Origin: Pestalotiopsis fici W106-1 | Lineage: Eukaryota > Ascomycota > Sordariomycetes > Amphisphaeriales > Sporocadaceae | DNA: 64,000 nt | Assembly (NCBI RefSeq): GCF_000516985.1 | Contig: NW_006917098.1 | Location: forward strand, 1,302,001-1,366,000 | Reading direction: 5' to 3' | Part shown: positions 37,216 through 48,254 of the stretch, in pieces | Numbering within the stretch: position 1 is the stretch's first letter | How the letters are laid out: every line of letters starts with the position of its first letter | Translations under genes and position numbers: made by a program | Notes under the pieces: model-generated | The model's database searches: none | Told to the model about the DNA's origin: nothing | What the model saw: only the letters and a program-made list of their open reading frames with translations

Positions 37216-38150
37216 TGGACGCGGCGCACATTTTGGAGCAAAACCTCAATCCTGCAGCAGACACAAAGTATTTACTACATTAGCCTGTAAATACGCAATC
37301 CTGAGAAGCAGATTTTTTTTTTCTGCAGGAAATTGCTCGACGGATCCAACTCGACTGGGCAGTAAGGACGGGACGCCAACCCTGCAGCTTGCTCCAAGTG
37401 TTCGCAGAATAGAATACAGCCTGCCAGACCTAAGAGCTGGGCTGGTCCGTTGTGCCGAACGGGAGGAGTGAAAGAAAAAAAAAACGACAGAATTGTCAAT
37501 CTGTCGTCGTGGATGTCTATCTGACGCTGATACCCCCAACTTGGAGCACCCCGAAAAAGCGACTTGCAGGTGCATGCCACCTTTGCCAGCTCATCAATTC
37601 GACGTTGACTATTGCAACGCGACCCATACCCGTCCCTTCTTCGACGCCTGGTCGCCTGGGGGCGCGCACACATGCTGTACGGCAGGTCCATACAGCAGCG
37701 GTAGCTTGACGCACCCGCTTCGGAACACAGTACCTGTACTCCCGCAGTACTTACTCTGCCCCGGCCATTCACCTTGGCCGCCGGCATTTGACTGGACCCC
37801 CTCAAAGAGGCGTCCCATTCGACATATCGTGAGAGGCCTTGATTGACCTATTGCAGTATTGGTTTGGTTGTATAAAGCATCTTGGTCCCAGATCATCGGT
37901 CTGATCACTATACGGGTACGGCCTTGCCCGTTTTGATTTTCAGCACATTCTCTTTCCTTGGTCCGGCCTACAGCCAATTGTATCTTTGCCAAATCATGAG
38001 GCGGGTAACTTGAAAGAGCAAGAAACCCCCCAAATACCTGTATAAATGTCCGTCCATGTCATCTAAGTGGATTTGTATTTGCCGCATACCCCCCGACGTG
38101 CAGCACAAACTATAACGCTTGCCGGCATATCATCCCCACAGCTTGGCATC

Positions 38151-41100
38151 ATGTCTTCCGCTTCATACTCTCAACCACCTCGATCGAGTCCTGGCTCACA
38201 GGCGTCGGTATCTACACCGGTCCTGGCCTCACAAGGGTCTATCATGCGTCGTACCCGTCCTAGCCAGGTCCACACGGCTCTTCAACAAGCATATGGCATA
38301 CCTGCCTCTGGCCCTACTTCAGCCATAAGTGCCTCCTCGGTGGCATCTAGTTCTCTGCATGACTCTCCCATGATGTCTCCGGAGAACATGATTTTAACCA
38401 ACAGCAGTTCGATACAACCATCACCTGAGCCCTTTCGTGGTCGTGATGCTGAACAATTTCCACCAACACCGCTCACACTCGGCGACCCTCTGCTCAACCG
38501 CAAGCCCAGTTCCACTTCTATGAATCCCAGCATAGCTCCCAGCTCAGCCCCTAGCAGTAGTTCCATGGCGGAGGCTCTCCAGAATCAGAAAGGCAGTAAC
38601 GGCAATTTGATTCGTAAACTATCAAACAAGACAACAAATATGGTGAGGGGTATGAGCGTTCGCACTCGAAGACAGTCGTCTGTCGCGCCCAAGAGTCGAG
38701 ATGGGAGTATCGGCCCGGGAATCCTGCGGCGGAGGAGTGATAGCACCAACACCGCTCCCGCCGAAAACGTTTTCCTCACGGACTCTGACGAAGAATACCC
38801 GCCCGCTGACGAGCGAGAGGCATTTGTCAATGCACTAGGTCTCATTGACGGCCCACTGCGGGAGGTGTCGTCCACAAGTAACCCCGGTTCAGTATCTGGC
38901 ACCGCTTCTCCAGTTGATCCCACAGCAGGACCAGTCATCCCCTTGGCTTTGATCAAAGGCACCTACGTGCGCAAAATCTCCAAAAAGAGAAGATTCAAGA
39001 AGATCTTGCTGGTTCTGGATAATGAGTCTGCCAGGATCACCTGGGACAGAAACCGACCTTCCAAGTGCATCTATGTTGATGACATCAGAGAGATACGGAT
39101 AGGCTCCGACACCAGACAGTATTGCTTGGACTTTGATGTGCCCGCCTCGGAGCAGTGCCGTTTCTTCTCGATCCTGTATGCTGTCTCGGACAAGTCAAAA
39201 AGCAAGACCATGCATCTCATCGCCGATGATGATGAGACTTTCGCCAACTGGGTCGAAGCTCTAGAGGCCCTCTCGAAGCATCGAGAAGAGCTGATGACTT
39301 CGCTCATGTCTTTCAACGACAAGGCCATTCGAGCGTATTGGAGCTCCGAAATGGCAAAGACTTGGGACGGCAAACCGCACTTGCCTGATGATGAGGTCCT
39401 CGACTTCACAGGCGTCGAACGCGTTTGTCGCCACTTACATATCCACGTCCGACGACAGGACCTACTGGAGAAATTCAGCTCCGCTGACGTTTACCGAAGA
39501 GGTCAACTCAACTTTGCCCAATTTCAAGACTTTGTCCGTAAGATGACGCACAGGGTCGACATCCGTGCTTTGTACCGGGGAATAGCCATCGACACTGCAA
39601 TCGGTATCAGCTGGCCAGAATTTTCCTACTTTCTTCGCGATACACAGGGCGAAGACGTTGACTCGGATCCTCGGGCATGGGAGGCAAAGTTCAACCGATT
39701 TGCGCGTAGGATGAAATCCCTCGACGGAGGGGAGAATGATGTCCCAAGAATGAGTGAGCAAGGCCTCGCAGCATACTTGACTTCGACCTATAACCTCGCT
39801 CTCGCCTCGGAACCAGCAGAGTATACCCTTGATCGACCTATGCACGAATACTTCATTTCGAGCTCCCACAATACCTACCTTGTTGGACGTCAAGTCGCTG
39901 ATTTGTCGAGTGTTGAGGGATACATCAACGCGCTGATGAGGAGGTGCAGGAGCATTGAGGTCGATTGCTGGGACGGCCCTGACGGACAGCCCTCGGTCCA
40001 GCACGGTTATGCCATGACCAATGCCATCTCCTTCCGGGAAGTCATCAACGTCGTCAACAAGTACGCTTTTGTGACGAGCAAATTTCCATTGTGGATATCA
40101 CTCGAGGTTCACTGCAGTCCTGCCCAGCAGACTATCATGTCGGACACAATGAAGGAGATTTTCGGATCTCGCTTGATTCTGACCGCGCTCGATCCATCCT
40201 CCGACAAACTGCCATCACCATCCGAACTCAAAGAGCGCATACTTGTGAAGGTCAAAGCGGCTGCTCCTGAGGAGCAGCGCACCGGCAGGGGTTCATCTAC
40301 TAGTGGTCGACGTCGAGGAAACAGCTTAACCTCTCCGTACACGAAACCTCTAGCTGCCGATAATTCTACCATCCCTTCCTATTCTCTGACCCAAAGTCCC
40401 ATGCTTGGCCCGCGTGAACACTCGAGACGCAGAGTTGGCAAGCGATACAACACGATTACCGAGGGCGAGGTCCAGGAGACAGTCAGCAGCAGTACGAGCG
40501 ATTGCGACAGCGGCAACGAAAAGACGCCAGGCAAGAAGAAGACGAGCCGGATTGTCCCAGCGCTAGGAGATCTTGGTGTGTACTGCACTGGTGTGAGCTT
40601 CAACGGTTTCGATTCTCTCGAATGCAAGATGCCCTACCATATTCTATCATTCATGGAAGGCACATTCAAATCAAACACGAAGACCAAGGAGCTCAAGGAT
40701 CAGTTGTATCGTCACAATATGCGATACATGATGCGTGTCTATCCTCAGTTCTCCCGGTTGAGCTCGAACAACTTCAATCCCTTGATGTACTGGAGAAAGG
40801 GTGTTCAGATGGCGGCATTGAATTGGCAGACATTTGACCTCGGCATGCAGCTTAATCGAGCCATGTTTGACGGCGGCAGTGACCAGTCTGGTTATGTTCT
40901 CAAGCCTCACTCCATGAGAGAGATTCGAATGCTCCCCGATGGTCTTCCAGCCGAGGCTGTTGGCAAGCTTGTGCGCAAAAATGTCACATTTAGCATCGAT
41001 GTCATCTCTGCGCAGCAGCTCATGCGACCAGGCAATCTTGCTTCCAACAGGACCCTCGACCCTTATGTGGAAGTGGAGGTCTTTCACGCTAATGACAAGA

Positions 41101-41618
41101 GGGACAAGCACGACAGCACTGTGGGCATTCCTGCACCCATGGACAGCCCTCTGAAGCGTACCACCAGCGTTGTGAGAGAGAATGGCTTCAACCCCGTCTT
41201 TGATGAGAAGATGAAGTTCCGCATCACCACGAAGTATCCCGAGCTCGTTTTTATTCGTTGGAGCGTCAAATTTTCCACAACAGGGGAGCCCAACGACCGC
41301 GCCCCTACAATGGCCACATTTACTGCCAAGCTGAGCAGTCTCAAGCATGGCTATCGCACGTTGCCTCTCCTAGATGCCAACGGCGATCGTTATTTGTTTT
41401 CGACGCTATTCTGCCGTATCGAGCTTGGTCCTACCACAGACGTCTACGTGAATCCTGGAGATAGTGTGGAGTCTGTAGGCAAGTTCAAAACACTCGGCAG
41501 CAAAGTTTTCAACCGATCCAACACAAACAACAGAGCGGCTTCAGAGAAGTCCTTCGAAAAGTCCAGTCTTGACAGCGGGTGCTCAGAACTCTCGCAACAG
41601 TCGGCGGGCAGAACCTGA
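38151..41618 (+). CDS. plc1: phosphoinositide-specific phospholipase C (delta-like)
   Basis: A single exon. The open frame reaches back to 38067, but the first ATG is at 38151, giving 1155 residues. The enzyme hydrolyses PIP2 to IP3 and diacylglycerol at the membrane. Domains in order: a long disordered Ser/Pro-rich head (1-260), a PH domain (about 262-385, starting near 'IPLALIKGTYVRKISKKRR'), EF-hand-like region (about 430-530), catalytic X domain (about 562-710) with ISSSHNTYL (catalytic His near 573) and SIEVDCWDG (Ca2+ ligands), then a second His in QHGYAMTN. A Ser-rich X-Y linker with basic stretches comes before the Y domain (about 800-920, 'DLGVYCTGVSFNGF') and a C2 domain (about 945-1085, 'DPYVEVEVF'). 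This full set matches fungal Plc1. Family knowledge links it to Ca2+ signalling and growth. No damage is seen. Confidence 0.95.
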   Translation: MSSASYSQPPRSSPGSQASVSTPVLASQGSIMRRTRPSQVHTALQQAYGIPASGPTSAISASSVASSSLHDSPMMSPENMILTNSSSIQPSPEPFRGRDAEQFPPTPLTLGDPLLNRKPSSTSMNPSIAPSSAPSSSSMAEALQNQKGSNGNLIRKLSNKTTNMVRGMSVRTRRQSSVAPKSRDGSIGPGILRRRSDSTNTAPAENVFLTDSDEEYPPADEREAFVNALGLIDGPLREVSSTSNPGSVSGTASPVDPTAGPVIPLALIKGTYVRKISKKRRFKKILLVLDNESARITWDRNRPSKCIYVDDIREIRIGSDTRQYCLDFDVPASEQCRFFSILYAVSDKSKSKTMHLIADDDETFANWVEALEALSKHREELMTSLMSFNDKAIRAYWSSEMAKTWDGKPHLPDDEVLDFTGVERVCRHLHIHVRRQDLLEKFSSADVYRRGQLNFAQFQDFVRKMTHRVDIRALYRGIAIDTAIGISWPEFSYFLRDTQGEDVDSDPRAWEAKFNRFARRMKSLDGGENDVPRMSEQGLAAYLTSTYNLALASEPAEYTLDRPMHEYFISSSHNTYLVGRQVADLSSVEGYINALMRRCRSIEVDCWDGPDGQPSVQHGYAMTNAISFREVINVVNKYAFVTSKFPLWISLEVHCSPAQQTIMSDTMKEIFGSRLILTALDPSSDKLPSPSELKERILVKVKAAAPEEQRTGRGSSTSGRRRGNSLTSPYTKPLAADNSTIPSYSLTQSPMLGPREHSRRRVGKRYNTITEGEVQETVSSSTSDCDSGNEKTPGKKKTSRIVPALGDLGVYCTGVSFNGFDSLECKMPYHILSFMEGTFKSNTKTKELKDQLYRHNMRYMMRVYPQFSRLSSNNFNPLMYWRKGVQMAALNWQTFDLGMQLNRAMFDGGSDQSGYVLKPHSMREIRMLPDGLPAEAVGKLVRKNVTFSIDVISAQQLMRPGNLASNRTLDPYVEVEVFHANDKRDKHDSTVGIPAPMDSPLKRTTSVVRENGFNPVFDEKMKFRITTKYPELVFIRWSVKFSTTGEPNDRAPTMATFTAKLSSLKHGYRTLPLLDANGDRYLFSTLFCRIELGPTTDVYVNPGDSVESVGKFKTLGSKVFNRSNTNNRAASEKSFEKSSLDSGCSELSQQSAGRT

Positions 41619-44600
41619 TTTATAATCTGTATAGCACGCACTGTCCAGTCAAGTCATCATTTGACTCATGTACAACAAAACAGCTCACGATACGGGTTTC
41701 TCGATTGTACAAAAGTAACGAACTCCGCGGTTTACCTGTCGATTCAATTTGTAGCGGATACCCATTTGAGCATGACTGAGAATCGGCGTTTTCAAAGTTA
41801 TCCGCAAGCTGGCCATTTTGTGGATATGCGATTCTGTTTGAGACGAATTGCAGCATGGTTTTGCATTGTTACCACCAGGCCCGGTCAGGCCGGCAGAGCC
41901 TTTGGACGGCAGGACTGAAACGACATATAGAGGGACTCGCATATCAAAGGTGTTTTCATTTTGTGTTTCCATTTGCAAGGGATGAGAAAGTTAGAATTGG
42001 GAAAAAAACGAACAAAAAAGTATTTGTATGTCTGCATTTGAAAGGGGCACTCGGGCCAGGCATAGGACGAGCAGCATTAAGGGTTCCAGGGTGTTTTTGG
42101 GTTCATGTTGGTCGTACAGTACCACAGGTGTTTTCTTGTTTTACATTGCCGAGCGTTCTGCACTGCAATTCCATTGTGGCATTTCCGAGGACTCAGGGTT
42201 TAGGACACAACCAATGACTTTGTGCTCTGCAGCTGGGAATGACAAATCATTCCTGGGGCGGAGATGAGCAAAGAGTTGTCACGAACACACCATGTGTGTT
42301 TTAGATACCAGATACGAACAGAAATCAATTGATCGAGGACGCCACGGTGTACCTCCATGATGAGAATTACAATTGTCTTGGTCGTTGTCACCACTGCTCT
42401 GAACGGTACAAGCAATTCCTCAACACGTGATGCACCTGTCACTGATGATTGCACCTTGGTCCACTATCAATTCGACAAGCCAGGATGTTGAATCCAGTAG
42501 TAGGACACTTGCAAGGCTTATTCGTCTCATCGTGAGACATTGTATATCTGATTCATGAACTTTTCGCTCGTCGAATGCATGAGAATCCGGCGGCGAAGAA
42601 GAGCCCCAATCCCAATTGGGACGCTTATGCGTCCTTAGAGGATGGACAAAGGTAGGTGTGTATGTATAATATGTACCTGCAGTCACACGACCCCTGTCTT
42701 TCTGACCCGAAATGTCGGGTCCTATCCTAGGCAGCAAGAATTTGCAGTCTGGAATTTTTAAAACAGCGAGAATTACTTGATAGGCACAGATTACCAGTGA
42801 CATTTATGCGGCATCGAGGTCACTGTATGTTTTCGATCCAATATTATATCTCGCTTGGGAGGGGGGAGGGGGGCAAAGAAAGAATCAAGGGGGGTGTCCT
42901 TGAAAGGGAACAACAGGAAAAAGAAAAGAAAACCCCCGATGAATAGCGGTAAGCCGGCCCGCTGCAGTGTGGCGCTGTCGAAAAATCGTCGCTTATGCTC
43001 TGTCTTTTTCAGCTGCTGGAAATATTTGGCGCATAGCGGACAGGGCAAGGGTTGAAATTCGCCTCCCGGGGTCTGATTCTTGTTTTTTTCTTCTTCTTTC
43101 TGACTATGAATAAGGGTTCGTATTCTTTGAGTACATCTGCGTACGAAGTACATACTAGTCTGTGCTTGAATCTCACACTGTATCCTGTCATCGTTATGCA
43201 AGCCTAGGGTATGATTGAGATATTTTTACAGCCCCCCCTGCATCTGATGCGATGCGTTGGAAGGATGACGGGTTCTAGAATATCTCGCGAAAAAAAAAAG
43301 GCCTGCACTTTTGTCACATGCTTGATCCATGTATTGATGAGCTCATGAATACTTTCTTTGTTGCATGCCAATTCTTGAGTGATTTTCGATGGAATGGATC
43401 CCGCATTTTTGATGAAATGGCCTGATACGGCCGAGGGCAGTAATCATATTGATATGCGCTCGTGGGCAAAGACCGATTGAACTTTGGGCTGCTCAGAGTC
43501 TTCCGTTCCAGGGGCAGAGTCCTCGAGAACACTATACAGTAACAAACATTGAAGCACATGACCCCACGGCCTGGCACAATCGCAATAATCTCTTGAAATA
43601 CCAATAGTTCACAAAGGACCAGCTTAAGAGAGGGACGTTACTCAATGTTATTATACGTTTATACAATGTCTGATGACTTTGCAATTCCATCAATACCGCT
43701 TTTGACTGGCAGGCTCCCCTCGTGCACTGCTGGGATGTAGCCCTGAGCCATGCTTGCGGGCATGATGATAAACCTGGTGGCCTATTTTTTGGTCAATTCG
43801 ATCTGCATGTGTATTGACGACACCTTCCAGTCTTTTATAGCCAGTCCAGTGGTTGTGATGGTACATTGCAGTGCATCCTCACAAGATTTCGTTCACAAGC
43901 AGACTTTTGCTGCTAGTATTAGTACCTATTTCTTTGGAGCGGGCTTCTCCCGCCAGTACTTTGTTGCTTGACGACTGTTGAGTAAAAGATTCCATACCTA
44001 CTCAGCCTTATTAATGAGGAGTACCAAGTACCGCAACGGCCCGTTCGGTTGTGTATTGCTTCTTCCACTATTTGTGCTATTGCTGGACCGGCAGCAATTC
44101 CGCCTAGAGGGAACCTCGACAAGCTCCCGAGGCCGGTCCAACTCATTTGAATTGTTACAAGGCTTAGACCACGAGTCGTATTGTTTTTCTACAAGACTAG
44201 AACTGATTATACCTGGGGCTAGGACGTTATACCAGCACTGCGCGAAATGAGGAGATTGCTGGAAAATTCTTCAACATGCCGTGGGAGCCAAAAGATATAG
44301 TTGTAATGATCTTCTGGCTCGGTCATATGTTTTCTTCGTCTGATGAATTGCCTTCCACTCTTTTGTACGACTTCCTCGAGAGGCCTAAAGAACTGCCGTC
44401 CCTGTTATGTTCAAGATGGTGGCTGATATCACGGTTGTGCCAACAAGGACCGATCTACGCAGTCTTCCAAATTCCTCGAGCATGAGCTCCTTGATTGCTA
44501 CAGACCCGGTCTCTCAATCTCTTAAGTATTATGCAAATCTCACTCAAGTCAATTTAAAAGGGAAGATGTAATCCAAGAAGCGTGACGGATGTCTAAGTTA

Positions 44601-44767
44601 ATCCTGACGAGATACGAAGTAGAATTGATGACGAGCTATCTGATATACATGAGCAGGGGATCTGCAGTGGGTACTGAATACATTAGTGCAACAGCAATAG
44701 AGCAATACATATAGATCCTGAGTTGAAAGAAACAGAGACCCTTAAATCTGGCATTTCCACGCACTCC
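41619..44767. other. 3.1-kb convergent intergenic region
   Basis: This lies between the 3' ends of the PLC gene (plus) and the first CocE-like gene (minus). I see no coding sequence. Open frames on both strands are short and without recognisable motifs. Confidence 0.5.
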
Positions 44768-46756
44768 TCAGAACCGCGGATTTGTTTGGTTAATGTAGCG
44801 GACAGGCATCAAAAGGTAGCTGTCGTACTGTCCACCAAAATGAATGACATGGGTGCCATTGTTACGTGTAATTGGCGTGGCAACTCTCTGCTCATTGACA
44901 TAGTCTGGGTAGTCGTTACCTCCAAGAATGATTGTGGAAACATTTTGCCCCGGTGGATAAGTTCCACCACTACGTGGCACGAGGATTCTCGCGGTGCCGT
45001 AGCCAAGATCGGCGTTGGTCGGAGTGATTGGGGCCGGTGCCACGGTGACGGCAATCTTCTCATCTGGGTGTACACGCAGAGCCATCGGCCAGACGCCGAT
45101 TTCCACGGGAACAATGTCCCCGCTTTGAAGAAGTTGCTCGGAAGTGTGCAAGAGATACGGCTCAAAGGGCGTGGAACGCGTCTCGTCAATGGCTCTCTGG
45201 GAGACCCTCAACTTGCCGGACGCGCCGACAATGGTGCTACTCTCAACCCCTGCATTACTTTCATACGGGTTGCCATTGTGGTCCAACTTTTGTACCGTGA
45301 TGGAAAGTTCCATATCATCTGATCCCTCGGCTTCGACCCATAGACGGAGCTTCATATAGCCGATAATCTCCAGAGCTTCATCCACGTCGTAGGTGAATGT
45401 CGTACCGACGGTGGAACTTGCATTATAAGAGACGCTGTCATCAGTCTCGTACGTGTCGTCGGCAAGAGTGTTGTTGGCTTGCAAGTACATGGTGCGCGGC
45501 ACTACGTTGGTAACGGGCCAATTGTCCTCCGCCTGGTCAACGGTGTCGCCTTGACTCGGATCCAGAATAGAGATGCGAATTCTTGGTGTTTGGCTCCAGC
45601 CATTGACCTTTTCTTTCAAAAAATAGTCGAAGAAGGATGTGAGCTCCTCAACGTGTGTGCTTTCGTAGTAGTCGGGCCACTCGGACGAGTTGTGAACTCG
45701 CAGCCACTTCTCTGTGGACTGAATGCGACGAAACCCATCGAATGAACCATGTGTATGCAACTCATTGGTGTAGCTCGCAACGACATAAGCGGGAATCGAT
45801 ATATTTTCCACTTGAGCAATCTTATCCTCCCAATATTCGTTCATGAGAATCTCATTGACACACATGCGAGGGATGTCTTCTGCGTAATTCTTTCCTCCAA
45901 AGGCCGTCAGGATGATTTCTTGAAATCCGGGCGCGGGAGATCCGCCACGATTGGAAACATCGCGAAAGAGGTCTGTCAACCCTTCCCACGGTGCAATGGC
46001 CGTCAAGTGTGGAGGCTGCTCGGCGGCGATGAACCATTGGGAGATGGCGAGCCAGGAGTTGCCCGACATGCCGACTTTGCCGGAACTCCAAGGCTGTGCC
46101 GCGACCCACTCGATGAAGTCGTAACCGTCTTCGGCAAGTTGCCGGCCAAAGGTTGTAATGTTCCCTTCTGATGAATAAGCTCCGCGGGCGTCCGCATTAA
46201 GAACAACGTATCCCTGGTTAACCCAGTACGCCGGATCGGGTCCCTCAAACTTTTGCAGTTCCGAAACAGTCGACAGGGCGACACCGGTGCGATTGACTGT
46301 ATCGTCCAGCCATTGGCCGCCGACTTCCTTGCCATAGGGGCTCCACGCCACAATGGCGGGATACGGCCCAGGGCCAGTAGTAGGGCGAAACACGTCGGTA
46401 TACATGATACTGCCGTCTCGTAGGGCCACGGGGACATCGCGCTCGAACAGAATATCACACATGAGTGGTCGCGCACCTTCTCGACGAATGGTGCCGTTCT
46501 TGAGGACGAGGGTTTGCGGCTGGAAACCTGGATATCGAGCGCGCGGCGCCTCCAGGTCCTGTACTCGTCGCCAAATGGTAGGGTACGAATCATTTCCATA
46601 GACACGACTTGGACCCTGAACAATCTCGACGGCGGCTTCTGAGCCATTGACTCCCGCCAGCGATGTATCCGTAAGAATCGGAAGAATTGTGATCAATGAC
46701 AAGGCATTGGGAAGGAGACGACTCCAAATCGAGCGTGCCATCTTGATATTGGGCAA
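44768..46756 (-). CDS. secreted CocE/NonD-family hydrolase (peptidase S15-like), copy 1
   Basis: A single exon of 662 residues; an in-frame ATG at codon 6 (MARSIW) could be the true start. A hydrophobic N-terminus (SRLLPNALSLITILPILTD) ending near SLAG looks like a signal peptide, and the mature part has many N-glycosylation sequons, so secretion is likely. The alpha/beta-hydrolase core shows 'DVPVALRDGSIMYTDVFRP', 'PAIVAWSPYGKE', the nucleophile elbow GMSGNSWLAISQW (Ser near 234) and 'AIAPWEGLTDLFRD', all typical of the CocE/NonD/X-Pro dipeptidyl-peptidase superfamily. The C-terminal jelly-roll half (from about 400) ends with 'HVIHFGGQYDSYLLMPV'. Bacterial relatives include cocaine esterase, glutaryl-7-ACA acylase and X-Pro peptidase; the natural substrate of fungal members is unknown. 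A second, non-identical copy lies 1.5 kb away on the same strand. Confidence 0.9.
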   Translation of the reverse strand: MPNIKMARSIWSRLLPNALSLITILPILTDTSLAGVNGSEAAVEIVQGPSRVYGNDSYPTIWRRVQDLEAPRARYPGFQPQTLVLKNGTIRREGARPLMCDILFERDVPVALRDGSIMYTDVFRPTTGPGPYPAIVAWSPYGKEVGGQWLDDTVNRTGVALSTVSELQKFEGPDPAYWVNQGYVVLNADARGAYSSEGNITTFGRQLAEDGYDFIEWVAAQPWSSGKVGMSGNSWLAISQWFIAAEQPPHLTAIAPWEGLTDLFRDVSNRGGSPAPGFQEIILTAFGGKNYAEDIPRMCVNEILMNEYWEDKIAQVENISIPAYVVASYTNELHTHGSFDGFRRIQSTEKWLRVHNSSEWPDYYESTHVEELTSFFDYFLKEKVNGWSQTPRIRISILDPSQGDTVDQAEDNWPVTNVVPRTMYLQANNTLADDTYETDDSVSYNASSTVGTTFTYDVDEALEIIGYMKLRLWVEAEGSDDMELSITVQKLDHNGNPYESNAGVESSTIVGASGKLRVSQRAIDETRSTPFEPYLLHTSEQLLQSGDIVPVEIGVWPMALRVHPDEKIAVTVAPAPITPTNADLGYGTARILVPRSGGTYPPGQNVSTIILGGNDYPDYVNEQRVATPITRNNGTHVIHFGGQYDSYLLMPVRYINQTNPRF

Positions 46757-47101
46757 GTTACTTTCTCTTTGAGACTCGGAGAGTTGAGGGGAATGCTTTG
46801 ATCACTAGAGGTCTTGTACGCATTCTTCGTAGAAATGAAAAACAACGACCATTAAATATCCAATCTCTTCCTGTTGAACTCATGCCCATCATCCAAGAAG
46901 AATCAATGTGAACATGATTTCAGTAGACGGAAGCACCGGTACCTGGCTCAAACCGAGGCATTGACTTGAATCCGGCAAATGGGATCGGTGTCGAAAGTAG
47001 CAACTGATCCCAGCTCAGCGTGTACGAAATGTAAAAGTACTCGTCCATTGTTGATGCCTTGTAAGGCTCATAGGTCGGCTCGTATAGAGTATATGAGAAA
47101 C

Positions 47102-47123
47102 GTGGAGATCGTGGAGATCGTGG
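47102..47123 (+). repeat. 9-bp direct repeat GTGGAGATC x2
   Basis: Two exact units followed by GTGG. A short simple repeat without evident role. Confidence 0.6.
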
Positions 47124-47502
47124 GGATGTTGGTAGCATTCGCCCACACAATCCTACCCGACTACAATATTATAATATTGTCTATATGCATCGCCGTGGGG
47201 AATCTGGGGTTTTCAGATCAATCACTACTGATATTTCGAGGACACGCAGGGATATGAGCCTGCGGATGTTAATGGCCGACTACCGGGGTTTCCATCATCG
47301 CGACTTACAGCGTCTAGATAGAAATGCATCATTCTTGACATTCTCCAGCGTCCATTTTTGTTGTGTCGTCGGGCAATTATCGAGCGTCAAGATCTTGCAT
47401 AACACCAGCGGAGTGGATTCCGCCGTTGGGCTCCGACACTATCCGGACCCTTAGGTACCTACCTGCCAAGCACTGGCCGACTCATATAGAAGCTATCGAC
47501 TA

Positions 47503-47986
47503 TCAGCTCATCAGCAGGCTTCTGAAGAATAGCAGACTGGAGCTTTGCGCCGATTCATGGAAATTCTCAGAGTCAAGCGTCTTTTCCTGAACGGGCAAAT
47601 TGCGTATCTCAGTGAATCTCAGACTCGTCGTAACAACCATGCGCTTTCTCATGTGGAAAGAGAGGGCGATCTCACCAGGATAGTCGGACACGGAGCCGTT
47701 GCAAACACTCCGAGCCTCGCTTCTAATGATAAGCCGAATCCCCGATGTTGAAAGTCATGTGATAGAAAGTCATACCGCGTACGTCATCAGGTTCTGAATT
47801 CATCACTTTGGATGCTATCAAGACTGTGGCAATATCTTGGTTCTCCGTTCCTCTGGCGCATAGTGTGGACAACGTGTCGTCGGTAGGCACTTCGCATCCA
47901 AAGGTTGACAAAGAAAAGAGAAGCAGACACAGCAGAGAATATAGGGCAAATGTATGATATTGTAAAAATTCGCTTTGCGTATACAT
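47503..47986 (-). pseudogene. possible broken or mis-modelled gene for a small secreted protein
   Basis: Two minus-strand frames follow each other. Frame one (47986-47723) starts MYTQSEFLQYHTF, has a strong hydrophobic leader (FALYSLLCLLLFSLSTFGC) and continues through 'DIATVLIASKV' to 'FNIGDSAYH' before a stop. Frame two, offset by one base, begins right after and reads 'SEARSVCNGSVSDYPGEIA' through 'TSLRFTEIRNLPVQEK'. Their adjacency and protein-like composition suggest one reading frame split by a 1-base shift. I tried to join them with an intron and found no donor in the needed phase. It may be a decayed small secreted protein, a sequencing error, or coincidence. No family is recognised. 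Confidence 0.3.
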
Positions 47987-48254
47987 TTCAATTTATATAC
48001 AATTGCGGAACGGGCAGGAATGCCTTGAAAATATGACACTGGGCTTATCAACATGAAATTATCTCCAAATCGTGGATCGTCTAACTATGGAACGGAACCG
48101 GTGGCTATCCGATGCTCAAAATACACCCAGTCGCACAGCCTGGGCCAATTACCGATCTCACAATGCTCATTCAAGATAATAACCATGTTAATCTTCCATA
48201 TCCCTTCCTCTTCCTCCGCCATTTCTTATTGGAACGATAATTTGGTGATAGGAG

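Larger units (their letters stand above)
16552..38150. other. 21.6-kb region with no credible gene
   Basis: From the end of the DHHC gene to the start of the phospholipase C gene I find only short or compositionally random open frames on both strands. The longest are 204 codons (24420-25034, minus) and 186 codons (23304-23864, plus), and neither shows a domain or plausible splice partners. The DNA is not markedly AT-rich, which argues against a RIP-degraded transposon field or an AT-rich centromere. It holds homopolymers (A18, C22, T19), a G-rich 10-bp tandem repeat, and repeated CCTAGGTAGGTA-like words common in ascomycete intergenic DNA. Long non-coding transcripts, distal regulation or an old degraded insertion remain possible. 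Confidence 0.6.
46757..48254. other. intergenic region between the two CocE-like genes
   Basis: Apart from the possible broken small gene at 47503-47986 described separately, no gene is supported. A 76-codon minus-strand frame at 46920-47150 (ending GFKSMPRFEPGTGASVY) has a protein-like composition but no recognisable relatives. A 9-bp direct repeat (GTGGAGATC x2) lies at 47102-47123. Confidence 0.45.

Noticed and set aside
16552..38150. Transposon, LTR or tRNA search in the desert
   Set aside because: I looked for long terminal repeats, transposase or reverse transcriptase motifs and B-box words such as GGTTCGANTCC, and found none convincing by eye. An exhaustive search needs tRNAscan-SE and a repeat finder.
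46920..47150. 76-codon minus-strand frame between the hydrolase genes
   Set aside because: The ending looks protein-like, but there is no homology I can name and no splice continuation; left as non-coding.
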